Source: an uncultured Megasphaera sp. (GTDB lineage Bacteria; Bacillota; Negativicutes; Veillonellales; Megasphaeraceae). Taken from it: DNA of 29,148 nucleotides. The stretch is taken from assembly GCA_900540735.1 (NCBI GenBank), contig UQHB01000036.1, positions 1-29,148 on the forward strand, in the 5' to 3' direction. The stretch's first letter is position 1; every line of letters begins with the position of its first letter. This document shows, one piece after another, positions 1-7,446 of the stretch. The notes under the pieces were generated by a model that was not told the DNA's origin, ran no database searches, and saw nothing but the letters and a program-made list of their open reading frames with translations. A program made the position numbers and the translations under genes.

Positions 1-22
1 GTTTGAGGTATTTGTACATGAA

Positions 23-430
23 TTACAGGTGTCGCACTAAAAGTTGCAATTCATCATTCATAAATTGGGCCATGACCTCGTCTGTAATGGTAAAGGTCTG
101 GTCTTGTATAGCCTGATAGAGTACGTCTTCACAGCATTCTTTAAAGATCCGTTCCGTGACCATGACGGACAAGAGAACAATGACTTGGGCTGTACGAAAG
201 TCGGCTGCAGCCAAATACGCGGCCATGTCCTGCGGTAAGGCTTGTATCCGTTTGTAGGCCACACCGGCAATGCGGCGCCGTCGGTCTACACTGCGGACGT
301 TAAAGATATGCTCTTCTTTGGCGAGACGAATGATGTCGTCTTTCGTCTCCCCTTCTTGTAAGAGCTGGGCTACTTCCTGAGTTTCGCTCCACCACAAGAG
401 GGTCGACACCATGCTTGCACTGTATTCCAT
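23..430 (-). CDS. BrxA-like (DUF1819) protein, apparently C-terminally truncated
   Basis: The 135-residue product resembles the N-terminal part of BrxA/DUF1819, a small DNA-binding protein of BREX phage-defence systems. The typical pattern is visible: an opening like 'MEYSASMVSTLLWW', then 'EVAQLLQEG', a block 'RSVDRRRRIAGVAYKRI', and a hydrophobic central helix. Family members are usually about 200 residues; this one stops just after the segment where the C-terminal helical part would begin. The start at ATG 428-430 is chosen because GAGGTG lies 5-6 bases upstream; a GTG at 442 would put that site inside the gene. The gene follows dnaE by 11 bases on the same strand, so it may be co-transcribed with it. 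The window ends 22 bases beyond its stop, so further BREX genes (brxB, brxC, pglX) cannot be seen. The family call rests on recognition of the sequence pattern, not on a search. Confidence 0.6.
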   Translation of the reverse strand: MEYSASMVSTLLWWSETQEVAQLLQEGETKDDIIRLAKEEHIFNVRSVDRRRRIAGVAYKRIQALPQDMAAYLAAADFRTAQVIVLLSVMVTERIFKECCEDVLYQAIQDQTFTITDEVMAQFMNDELQLLVRHL

Positions 431-441
431 AAGACACCTCA

Positions 442-3400
442 CTATTGTAAGACCACCGAGCCTGGTTCAAGCATGCCTTCTAAGGCTTGCCGCAAGGCAT
501 CGTCACTTTGCACCCAATACTCAGGGCTGGTCAAAATGGTCCGTCTACTACCCATGAGATGGAAATAGACTTTTATGTCGCCGTGATGCTCTTTGAGGAC
601 AGCAGCAATGCGGCTGCTCAAGTCGCTCCGTTCGAGATGGGCCGGGATTTTAATAAAGAGCTTGGTCTTACCCATGTCGGGATACCAAAGGGCACCGGCG
701 TGGCGCGCTGCATCGGCTGTAGCTAGTTGTTGCTGCGCTTCGTTGCCTGTTGCATCGCCAAGAGGCACGACTTCTTCGGCAATGAACTGGACACTTTCGT
801 CATTAATGTCGGCGCGGCCGCGAATGGAGACAGCCATGTCGACAGCAGTCAAGTTCTGGCATTTTGCGTAATTGCGCGGAAAAATAACGACTTGGATAGT
901 CTGCGTATAGTCTTCAATTGTGAGAATAGCCATTTGTTCATTGCGCTTCGTCTGGACTTGCCGCTTTGCCGTAATGAGTCCGCCAACGTACATCATGCGG
1001 CCGTCGTACTGGCGTGCGTCTTCGCCATAGAAAATAGAGAGCGGCGTAAGCTTATCCATTTGCGCCTTATAGGCATTTAACGGATGGCCGCTGAAGTAAA
1101 AGCCGTCGTATTCTTTTTCCATAGCCAAGATGAGTTCCATCTTGTATTCCGCCGTATCCGGGTATGTAATGTCTGTGACCGTCGTATCTTCTGCATCGTC
1201 AAAGAGGCCGATTTGGCCTGATTCTTGGTCTTTCCGATGGAGAGAACCCATAGCCATGGCCTGTTCTAAGACCGCCATGAGCTGAGCCCGTTTTTTGCCG
1301 AAACTATCCATGGCTCCCCCTTTGATGAGGCTTTCCATAGCTCGTTTATTGACGAGACGGAAATCGACGCGGCTGCAAAAGTCGACGAGCGACGTAAAGG
1401 GGCCGTCTTCTTCACGAGTCTTGATGATGCTTTCAATGGCACCTTCGCCGAGGCTCTTCATGCCGGACAGGCCAAAACGGATGTTGCTATGTTCAACAGA
1501 AAACATGGTCTGGCTGGCGTTGACATCAGGCTGGAGAATGCGCACGCCGTGCCGCTGACATTCATTCATGTAGTAACTGATTTTGCTAACGTTATTGATG
1601 AAACTGGTCATGGTTGCAGCCATAAATTCAGCCCGGTAATGGGCTTTGAGGTACGCCGTCTGCCAGACGATGAAAGCATAGGCAGCAGAGTGGGATTTAT
1701 TAAAGCCATAGCCTGCAAAGTAGACCATGAGGTCAAAGACTTTATTGGCAATGTCGTCAGGAATGTTGTTTTTCTGCGTCCCAGCAATGAAATTTTCGCG
1801 CTGAGAAACGAGGATTTCTGCCTTTTTCTTCCCCATCGCACGGCGCAGTAAATCTGCTTCGCCCAAGCTAAAACCACCCATGGCAGAAGCAATCTGCATA
1901 ACCTGTTCTTGGTACAAAATAACGCCGTATGTATCTTTCAAAATAGGCTTTAAGAGCGGGTGCAAATAGGTCGGCTCTTTTTCGCCGTGACTGCCTTTGA
2001 TGAAATCTTCTACCATGCCGCTCCCTAATGGCCCTGGCCGATAGAGGGCAATGAGCGGAATAATGTCTGTGAAATTCGTCGGTGCCAGTTCTTTGACGAG
2101 GTTCGTAATGCCTTCTGATTCCATCTGGAAGACACCGGCTGTATCACCTACGGTGAGGAGCTGACACGTGTCCGGGTCGTCTAAGGGAATATGGTCTACA
2201 TCGACATCGATACCGCGCGATTTCTTAATGAGCTTTACTGTATCGCCAATAACGGTGAGCGTGCGCAGGCCTAAAAAGTCCATCTTCAAGAGGCCTAATT
2301 CTTCGACCAGATTTTTATCATACTGCGTCGTCAAATATCCTTCTTTTGAATACTGCATGGGTACGTAATCATCGACAGGCGCAGCAGAAATAACGACACC
2401 AGCAGCGTGCGTCGACGAGTGGCGCGCCAAGCCTTCGAGGGTACGGCTGTATTCGACGAGCTGATGGACTGTGGCATTTTCATCGTATTCTTTCTTAAAT
2501 TCCTTGCTCATTTGCAGAGCCTTATCGAGAGTTAGGCCCAGTTCGGTAGGCACCATTTTCATGATGCGGTTCATTTCATTTAAGGGAATATTGAGGACGC
2601 GCCCAACGTCACGGAGGACGGCTCGTGCCGCAAGAGTACCAAAAGTAATGATTAGAGCCACGTGGTCTTTGCCGTATTTCCGCGTCACGTAATCAATGAC
2701 TTTGCCGCGGTTTTCATAGCAAAAGTCCATATCAATATCAGGCATAGTGACTCGTTCCGGATTGAGGAACCGTTCAAAGAGGAGGTCGTACTTCAACGGG
2801 TCTAAGCCTGTAATGCCGAGCAAGTAGGCCACGACAGAACCAGCTGCAGAGCCACGTCCAGGCCCGACAGGAATGGCATGGTCCCGAGCGTATTTGACGT
2901 AATCCCAGACGATGAGAAAGTACGACGGAAAGCCCATTTTATTGATAACGCCTAATTCGTAGTCCAACCGCTGGCGCACTTCGGGCGTAACGGTTGCGTA
3001 TTTCTGAGGCAACGCCTCTTCACAGAGCTTACGTAAATACGTTTCGTCTGTCTCCCCTGCCGGCACAGGAAAGCTCGGCAAATGGCGTTCGTCAAAGGAA
3101 ATGTCGACATTACACTTATCGGCAATTTCCAAGGTCGTATCGAGGGCTTCCGGCATATCCGGAAAAATAGCAGCCATTTCGTCACCGCTCTTCATGTAGA
3201 ACGAATCATTGGAAAAGCGGAAATGACTCGGGTCGTCGAGAGTACTCCCTGTAGAAATACAGAGCTTGACTTCCTGAGCCGGTGCGTCACTTTGGTTGAG
3301 GTAATGGTAGTCGTTCGTCGCCACCAGCTTCAGGCCGTATTGTTTCGACCAGTCTTTGAAAACAGTGCGGACGATTTTTTCTTCAGGCAAGCCATGGTTT

Positions 3401-3927
3401 TGCACTTCTAAATAGAAATCGTCTTTGCCGAAAATCGAGACGAGCCGTTCCATGACCTTGACGGCTCCTTCTTCGTTATGATTGAGGATTTCTTGCTGAA
3501 TGTGCCCTTCAATACAGGCACTAAGGGCGATGAGCCCTTCGTGGTACTGCTCTAAGAGGTCGTAATCGACGCGGGGCTTATGGTAATTATTTTCGCCATC
3601 GACGAAGCCTTTAGAGACGATTTTGACGAGGTTATGGTAGCCTTGATTGTTTTTCGCCAGCAAAATGAGATGGCAAAGCCGTTCTTTCGTCTTCTTTTCA
3701 AAACGGTTGCCTCGCGTCATGTAGACTTCACAGCCAATAATGGGCTTAATGCCCTGCTTTTTTGCTTCTTTATATAAATGAATGACACCGTACATATTGC
3801 CGTGGTCCGTAATGGCCACAGCAGGCATATTCAGTTCTTTTGCTTTTGCAATCATGTCGGGAATGCGCGTGAGCCCATCGAAGAGGCTGTACTGCGTATG
3901 GACATGTAAATGGACAAAGGATCTCAT
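442..3927 (-). CDS. dnaE: DNA polymerase III subunit alpha
   Basis: Replicative DNA polymerase of about 1161 residues, the usual length for DnaE. An N-terminal PHP domain opens with the 'HLHVHTQYS' metal motif and 'AITDHGNMYGV'. The palm contains 'GPGRGSAAGS' and the catalytic aspartates in 'PDIDMDF' near residue 396. 'YQEQVM' and 'GFNKSHSAAYA' follow in the fingers region, and an OB-fold segment ('MMYVGGLITAKR' onward) lies near the C-terminus. No inserted proofreading exonuclease is seen, so this is DnaE-type rather than PolC. I place the start at ATG 3925-3927, giving a protein that begins immediately before the PHP motif. A GGAAGGAG site lies about 13 bases upstream, slightly far. A TTG at 3957 would put that site inside the coding region. 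The gene is separated from the upstream rrf2 gene by a hairpin and is likely transcribed from a promoter in that short gap or by read-through. Confidence 0.97.
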   Translation of the reverse strand: MRSFVHLHVHTQYSLFDGLTRIPDMIAKAKELNMPAVAITDHGNMYGVIHLYKEAKKQGIKPIIGCEVYMTRGNRFEKKTKERLCHLILLAKNNQGYHNLVKIVSKGFVDGENNYHKPRVDYDLLEQYHEGLIALSACIEGHIQQEILNHNEEGAVKVMERLVSIFGKDDFYLEVQNHGLPEEKIVRTVFKDWSKQYGLKLVATNDYHYLNQSDAPAQEVKLCISTGSTLDDPSHFRFSNDSFYMKSGDEMAAIFPDMPEALDTTLEIADKCNVDISFDERHLPSFPVPAGETDETYLRKLCEEALPQKYATVTPEVRQRLDYELGVINKMGFPSYFLIVWDYVKYARDHAIPVGPGRGSAAGSVVAYLLGITGLDPLKYDLLFERFLNPERVTMPDIDMDFCYENRGKVIDYVTRKYGKDHVALIITFGTLAARAVLRDVGRVLNIPLNEMNRIMKMVPTELGLTLDKALQMSKEFKKEYDENATVHQLVEYSRTLEGLARHSSTHAAGVVISAAPVDDYVPMQYSKEGYLTTQYDKNLVEELGLLKMDFLGLRTLTVIGDTVKLIKKSRGIDVDVDHIPLDDPDTCQLLTVGDTAGVFQMESEGITNLVKELAPTNFTDIIPLIALYRPGPLGSGMVEDFIKGSHGEKEPTYLHPLLKPILKDTYGVILYQEQVMQIASAMGGFSLGEADLLRRAMGKKKAEILVSQRENFIAGTQKNNIPDDIANKVFDLMVYFAGYGFNKSHSAAYAFIVWQTAYLKAHYRAEFMAATMTSFINNVSKISYYMNECQRHGVRILQPDVNASQTMFSVEHSNIRFGLSGMKSLGEGAIESIIKTREEDGPFTSLVDFCSRVDFRLVNKRAMESLIKGGAMDSFGKKRAQLMAVLEQAMAMGSLHRKDQESGQIGLFDDAEDTTVTDITYPDTAEYKMELILAMEKEYDGFYFSGHPLNAYKAQMDKLTPLSIFYGEDARQYDGRMMYVGGLITAKRQVQTKRNEQMAILTIEDYTQTIQVVIFPRNYAKCQNLTAVDMAVSIRGRADINDESVQFIAEEVVPLGDATGNEAQQQLATADAARHAGALWYPDMGKTKLFIKIPAHLERSDLSSRIAAVLKEHHGDIKVYFHLMGSRRTILTSPEYWVQSDDALRQALEGMLEPGSVVLQ

Positions 3928-3958
3928 TCTATGGTCTATACTCCTTCCCTGAGACAAG

Positions 3959-3999
3959 ACAAAGCCACGGGAAAGACGAGGCTTTCCACGTGGCCTTGT
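3959..3999 (-). terminator. Hairpin between rrf2 and dnaE
   Basis: An inverted repeat pairs 3959-3975 with 3982-3999 around a six-base loop, with one bulge and one mismatch. It lies just after the rrf2 stop. No clear T-tract follows on the minus strand, so it may be a weak terminator or an mRNA-stabilising structure. Confidence 0.55.
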
Positions 4000-4008
4000 T
4001 TGTAAAAT

Positions 4009-4479
4009 CTATGCGTGTACTGTTTCTTTGGCGTGTTTGTTTTCTGCTTCATGAATTTGCTGGAATACAGCTTCTTGTTTAGCAAGGTCTTCAAAGTTGA
4101 TACTCTTTAATTTCTTTGCCAAATCACGCTGAATGTCTGCAAAGGCCGCGTAAATCGAACACATACTGCTGCAGCCGCGTGTACAAGAACCCATGTCATG
4201 GAGACAGCGTTGCAATTCGGTCTGCCCTTCGACGGCTTCAATAATGTCAAAGAGCGTAATATCTTTGGGTGCGCGCTGGAGGGCAAACCCACCTTCCACG
4301 CCGCGGTATGATTTCATAATACCTGCTGCCGTAAGGCTTCGCATGATTTTCAATAAAAACCGTTCGGGTATATTTTGTTTTTCTGCCAACGCTGCGCCAG
4401 TGATTTTCGTACCTTCTGGGAGCGCGGCTAAATATAAGACCATACGGAACGCATAGTCTGTAGCCTGGTTCAGTCTCAT
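4009..4479 (-). CDS. Rrf2 family transcriptional regulator with four cysteines
   Basis: The 156-residue protein is an Rrf2/IscR/NsrR-family repressor. The N-terminal winged helix is clear ('MRLNQATDYAFRMVLYLA', 'IPERFLLKIMRSLTAAGI', 'SYRGVEGGFAL'). A cysteine cluster follows at residues 92, 99, 103 and 107, in the loop where IscR and NsrR hold an iron-sulfur cluster. Family members usually use three cysteines; here four are available. The tail after residue 125 is charged and helical. TAAGGAGG gives a strong ribosome binding site before the ATG at 4479. The gene is monocistronic or leads weakly into dnaE. Its targets are not evident; an imperfect palindrome over its own promoter suggests autoregulation. 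Sensing of oxygen, nitric oxide or iron-sulfur status is family knowledge and not shown here. Confidence 0.92.
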   Translation of the reverse strand: MRLNQATDYAFRMVLYLAALPEGTKITGAALAEKQNIPERFLLKIMRSLTAAGIMKSYRGVEGGFALQRAPKDITLFDIIEAVEGQTELQRCLHDMGSCTRGCSSMCSIYAAFADIQRDLAKKLKSINFEDLAKQEAVFQQIHEAENKHAKETVHA

Positions 4480-4492
4480 ATGGCTTTTCCCT

Positions 4493-4521
4493 CCTTAGTA
4501 TACGTTTATTATACAATAAGG
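4493..4521 (-). promoter_or_regulatory. rrf2 promoter -10 with overlapping imperfect dyad
   Basis: On the minus strand a consensus TATAAT occupies 4508-4513, about 30 bases upstream of the rrf2 ATG; no good -35 box is seen. It lies inside an imperfect 29-bp dyad bounded by CCTTA (4493-4497) and TAAGG (4517-4521). A dyad of this size over the -10 box is a plausible Rrf2-type operator for autoregulation. Confidence 0.5.
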
Positions 4522-4582
4522 TACAAAAAAAGTATAGTTTAAAAATATAAAATAACTCACATTTACTAAAATACTAGATGCC

Positions 4583-4651
4583 AAAGGAGCAACCATACTT
4601 TTCTTAAGCCGGGATCTCCGCAACGGCACAGAAAAGCATGGTTGCTCCTTT
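4583..4651. repeat. Long near-perfect hairpin (22-bp arms) of unknown role
   Basis: Arms 4583-4604 and 4630-4651 pair at 21 of 22 positions around a 25-base loop that holds a second small stem (GCCG 4608-4611 with CGGC 4624-4627). On the plus strand it ends in five Ts like a terminator, but no plus-strand gene precedes it. On the minus strand AAAGGAGC followed by ATG opens an 11-codon reading frame within the hairpin. It lies in a 312-base gap between rrf2 and pit that has no other gene. Confidence 0.7.
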
Positions 4652-4679
4652 TTCATTGAACGTATACTTACAAATATCA

Positions 4680-4710
4680 AGCCCCCCAGAATTCACGGTT
4701 CCGGGGGGCT
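4680..4710 (-). terminator. Terminator-like hairpin after pit
   Basis: The stem pairs AGCCCCCC (4680-4687) with GGGGGGCT (4703-4710) around an A/T-containing loop, about 80 bases past the pit stop. The T-tract on the minus strand is short and interrupted. Confidence 0.7.
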
Positions 4711-4791
4711 TTCGTGTTTACTAATGCAATACATCTTTTTACTGCCTATGTGTAGTATATCAACAACAACGGCAATCGTCAATATGAATTT

Positions 4792-5781
4792 CTATAACGC
4801 GTCGATGACGAGGAAAATGAGGGCCGACATGAGGGCACTGATGGGGATCGTAATCACCCAGGCTACGAGCATGCTCCGCGCGACACCCCAATGGACGGCA
4901 CGGACTCGTTCGGCCGAGCCAACGCCCATAATGGAGCCGGACACGACGTGAGTCGTACTGACAGGCAAATGGAGGAACGTCGCCGTGAAGATGACGAGAG
5001 ACGAGTTTAAGTCGGCTGCAAAACCGTTAATCGATTCCATCTTAAAAATCTTCGTCCCCATAGTCGAAATAATTCGCCACCCCCCTACTGAGGTGCCTAA
5101 GGCCATAGACGTAGCACAGACGAGTTTTACCCAAATCGGTACTTCTAAGGTATCGATGTAGCCGCCGCTCAAGAGAGCCAGCGTAATAATCCCCATAGCT
5201 TTTTGCGCATCATTAGAGCCGTGGGAAAAGGCCATTAAACTCGCTGAGGCCAGCTGCATTTTACGGAATTGCTGATTCAAGACAAGAGGTGAATATTTCC
5301 GCACAATCCACATCAAGGCAATCATGACGACATAGCCAATAGCTAAGGCCACAATAGGCGACAAGACGAGGGACATAATGATTTTGCCAATACCGCCGGC
5401 ATGGAGGGCTTCTGGGCCGACACTAATCCAGACGGCACCAATAACACCGCCAATGAGGGCATGGGACGAACTGCTTGGAATGCGGTAATACCAAGTCAGG
5501 ACGTTCCAAATAATGGCCCCTGCCAAGGCAGCGACGATGACTTCGAGGCTAATGAGGTTCGGGCTCATGACGATGTCACCGCCAATAGTCTTGGCAACGC
5601 CTGTACTGACCATAGCACCGGCAAAGTTCAAAATAGCAGCCATAAAGACGGCTGTCCGCGGATGAATGGCCCGCGTCGATACACTCGTAGCAATGGCGTT
5701 GGCTGTATCGTGGAAGCCATTGATATAATCAAAGAGGATAGCTAAGAGCACGACGGCCCAAATTAACCAATGATCAAGCAT
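4792..5781 (-). CDS. pit: Inorganic phosphate transporter, PiT family
   Basis: A 329-residue integral membrane protein that imports metal-phosphate coupled to a cation gradient. Both PiT signature halves are present: 'GFHDTANAIATSV' near residue 22 and 'FSHGSNDAQKAMGII' in the second half. 'SSSHALIGG' and 'STTHVVSGS' are the matching inverted-repeat loops. About ten hydrophobic segments can be seen. The length fits the short bacterial PiT subgroup that is paired with a DUF47 partner. The start overlaps the end of the DUF47 gene by 8 bases, indicating translational coupling. Expression is therefore expected from the Pho-like promoter upstream of the DUF47 gene. Confidence 0.95.
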   Translation of the reverse strand: MLDHWLIWAVVLLAILFDYINGFHDTANAIATSVSTRAIHPRTAVFMAAILNFAGAMVSTGVAKTIGGDIVMSPNLISLEVIVAALAGAIIWNVLTWYYRIPSSSSHALIGGVIGAVWISVGPEALHAGGIGKIIMSLVLSPIVALAIGYVVMIALMWIVRKYSPLVLNQQFRKMQLASASLMAFSHGSNDAQKAMGIITLALLSGGYIDTLEVPIWVKLVCATSMALGTSVGGWRIISTMGTKIFKMESINGFAADLNSSLVIFTATFLHLPVSTTHVVSGSIMGVGSAERVRAVHWGVARSMLVAWVITIPISALMSALIFLVIDAL

Positions 5782-6409
5782 ACTTTAAGACAACCCTTCT
5801 GAAGGTAACGACCAGTTTTTCACAGTCGTCAGTAATGTCTTCAACAGACTGCAATACTTCCTTCCATTTAATGATTTCAATCGGGTCTTTACACTGCGAA
5901 AAAAGTGTTGCCATTTCTTGGTGGTACAAATCATCGCATTCCTGTTCGAGCTTCATGACTTTTTTACTGCGTGCTTCGACTTTCAAGTAATTTTTCTTCA
6001 GGTCATGCATGTAGGAAATGGACTTTTTAATTTCTTTCAGCGCTTTCGCTGTAATGACGGTCATTTGCTTCGTACCTTCTGTAGCTTCGCCAACTTGGTA
6101 CATGACCATTTTGTCCATGATTTCACTAATGTTGTCAATGACCGCATTGAGTTCATCTACAAGCTGCTGAATGTCTTCCCGGTCCATCGGTGTAATGAAG
6201 GTCTTTTGGAGGCGCTTCATCGTTTCCATGACGAGGTCGTGAGCTTTGGCGGTTTTCGCATCGATTTTAGTCAATGCTTCTTCCTTCGGAATGTCGCCAT
6301 TCATGGCTTGCATCAAGAGTTCTGCGGCGCTGTGACTCAGTGTTGCATGCTCATCTAAGAGTAAAAAAAACTTTTCTTCTTTCGGCTTCAGTTTCAAATG
6401 AAATGCCAT
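5774..6409 (-). CDS. DUF47 family PhoU-like accessory protein
   Basis: The 211-residue protein is predicted to be all-helical and belongs to the DUF47/PhoU-like family that partners PiT transporters. Features are an N-terminal 'LKPKEEKFFLLLDEHA' segment, long amphipathic helices, and acidic helix ends such as 'EQECDDLYHQEM' and 'SVEDITDDCEKL' that resemble PhoU metal-binding patches. It is cytoplasmic and probably gates or senses transport through Pit. A GGAG site precedes the ATG. It is first in the two-gene operon and overlaps pit by 8 bases. The function is inferred from the family and the fixed neighbourhood. Confidence 0.92.
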   Translation of the reverse strand: MAFHLKLKPKEEKFFLLLDEHATLSHSAAELLMQAMNGDIPKEEALTKIDAKTAKAHDLVMETMKRLQKTFITPMDREDIQQLVDELNAVIDNISEIMDKMVMYQVGEATEGTKQMTVITAKALKEIKKSISYMHDLKKNYLKVEARSKKVMKLEQECDDLYHQEMATLFSQCKDPIEIIKWKEVLQSVEDITDDCEKLVVTFRRVVLKYA

Positions 6410-6499
6410 GATAATCGTGTCTCCTTAACTTACGAAGTGTCTTTGCTTTTACAAAAGTATTACGTATTATTTTCTTTTTATTTACAATTATCCGTTCAC

Positions 6500-6551
6500 A
6501 TTATAACATAGGCCTGTGCTGTATTTCTATAGATTTTACGAAGTCTTTACA
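6500..6551 (-). promoter_or_regulatory. DUF47-pit promoter with Pho-box-like direct repeats
   Basis: A consensus -10 TATAAT sits at 6500-6505 on the minus strand. The expected -35 position (6523-6528) reads AGAAAT, a poor match. Just upstream, CGTAAAA (6534-6540) and TGTAAAG (6545-6551) form a direct repeat with an 11-base period. A strong -10, absent -35 and 11-base repeats upstream is the layout of PhoB/PhoP-activated promoters. Another TTACGAAGT lies in the leader at 6430-6438. The rest of the 240-base gap up to tpiA holds only the tpiA terminator. Confidence 0.55.
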
Positions 6552-6596
6552 TAAAAACGGCAAAATATTGATATAACAGTATGCAATTATGGCAAC

Positions 6597-6635
6597 AAAA
6601 AAGAACCTCCCTTGGCACGATTCCCGAGAGGTTCT
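6597..6635 (-). terminator. tpiA operon terminator
   Basis: AGAACCTC (6602-6609) pairs with GAGGTTCT (6628-6635), followed by six Ts on the minus strand. It closes the gap2-cggR-gap1-pgk-tpiA unit about 18 bases after the tpiA stop. Confidence 0.88.
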
Positions 6636-6652
6636 GCGTAATACAGGAAATC

Positions 6653-7414
6653 TTATTTAACTACTGCGTTGTTGATAATAGCCATGAAGTCGTCCACTTT
6701 CAGGCTTGCACCGCCAACGAGGCCGCCATCGATATCAGCAGAGCCAGTGAGTTCTGCGACGTTGCCGCCTTTAACGCTGCCGCCATAGAGGATGGACGTA
6801 GCGTCAGCCGTTGCTGCGTCGTAGAGACCTGCGATTTTTTTGCGGATAATGGCGCATACTTCTTCAGCCTGTACTGCCGAAGCCGTTTTACCTGTGCCAA
6901 TAGCCCAAATCGGTTCGTAGGCGATGACAACTTTCGTCATATCGTCTTTGCTTACGCCTGCAAGAGCTTTTTCAATTTGTCCTTCAATCCAAGACTGCAT
7001 AATGCCTTCTTCGCGCTGTTCTAACGTTTCGCCGCAGCAAAGAATCGGTGTTAAGACGTGTGCAAGAGCAGCTTTAACTTTTTTGTTGACCGTTTCGTCT
7101 GTTTCATTGAAGTATGTACGCCGTTCGGAGTGGCCAATGATAACGTGAGTTACGCCAATATCGACGAGCATAGCCGGCGATACTTCGCCAGTATATGCGC
7201 CTTTATCTTCCCAGTGCATGTTCTGTGCTGCTACGTGGATAGGCGTGCCTTTCGTCAGTTCTACAGCAAGCGGTAAGTACGGGAAGACCGGAGCGATGAC
7301 GACTGTTGCTTTCACATCAGCCGGGACTTTTTCAACTAAGCCTGTAATGGTTGCTTTTGCATCTGCGCCAAGGTGGTTCATTTTCCAGTTGCCAGCAATA
7401 ATGGTTTTTCTCAT
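6653..7414 (-). CDS. tpiA: Triose-phosphate isomerase
   Basis: A 253-residue (beta/alpha)8-barrel enzyme that interconverts dihydroxyacetone phosphate and glyceraldehyde 3-phosphate. Visible residues include 'GNWKMN' with the catalytic Lys near the N-terminus, 'IIGHSERR' with the catalytic His, 'AYEPIWAIGTGK' with the catalytic Glu and the flexible loop, and the phosphate-binding 'GGSVKGGN'. The length is typical. AGGAGG precedes the ATG. It is last in the glycolytic operon, 32 bases after pgk, and is followed by a strong terminator. Confidence 0.98.
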   Translation of the reverse strand: MRKTIIAGNWKMNHLGADAKATITGLVEKVPADVKATVVIAPVFPYLPLAVELTKGTPIHVAAQNMHWEDKGAYTGEVSPAMLVDIGVTHVIIGHSERRTYFNETDETVNKKVKAALAHVLTPILCCGETLEQREEGIMQSWIEGQIEKALAGVSKDDMTKVVIAYEPIWAIGTGKTASAVQAEEVCAIIRKKIAGLYDAATADATSILYGGSVKGGNVAELTGSADIDGGLVGGASLKVDDFMAIINNAVVK

Positions 7415-7446
7415 GATTTTATTCCTCCTAAATGGTTGTAAACGAT

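Noticed and set aside
1..37. The left edge starts with GTTTGAGG, like the beginning of some CRISPR repeats.
   Set aside because: Only one copy is visible and the region overlaps the 3' end of the BrxA-like gene; a single copy cannot support an array.
4495..4680. A 61-codon minus-strand frame over the long hairpin.
   Set aside because: The composition is not protein-like and it runs through the inverted repeat and the rrf2 promoter; no credible start for the whole frame.
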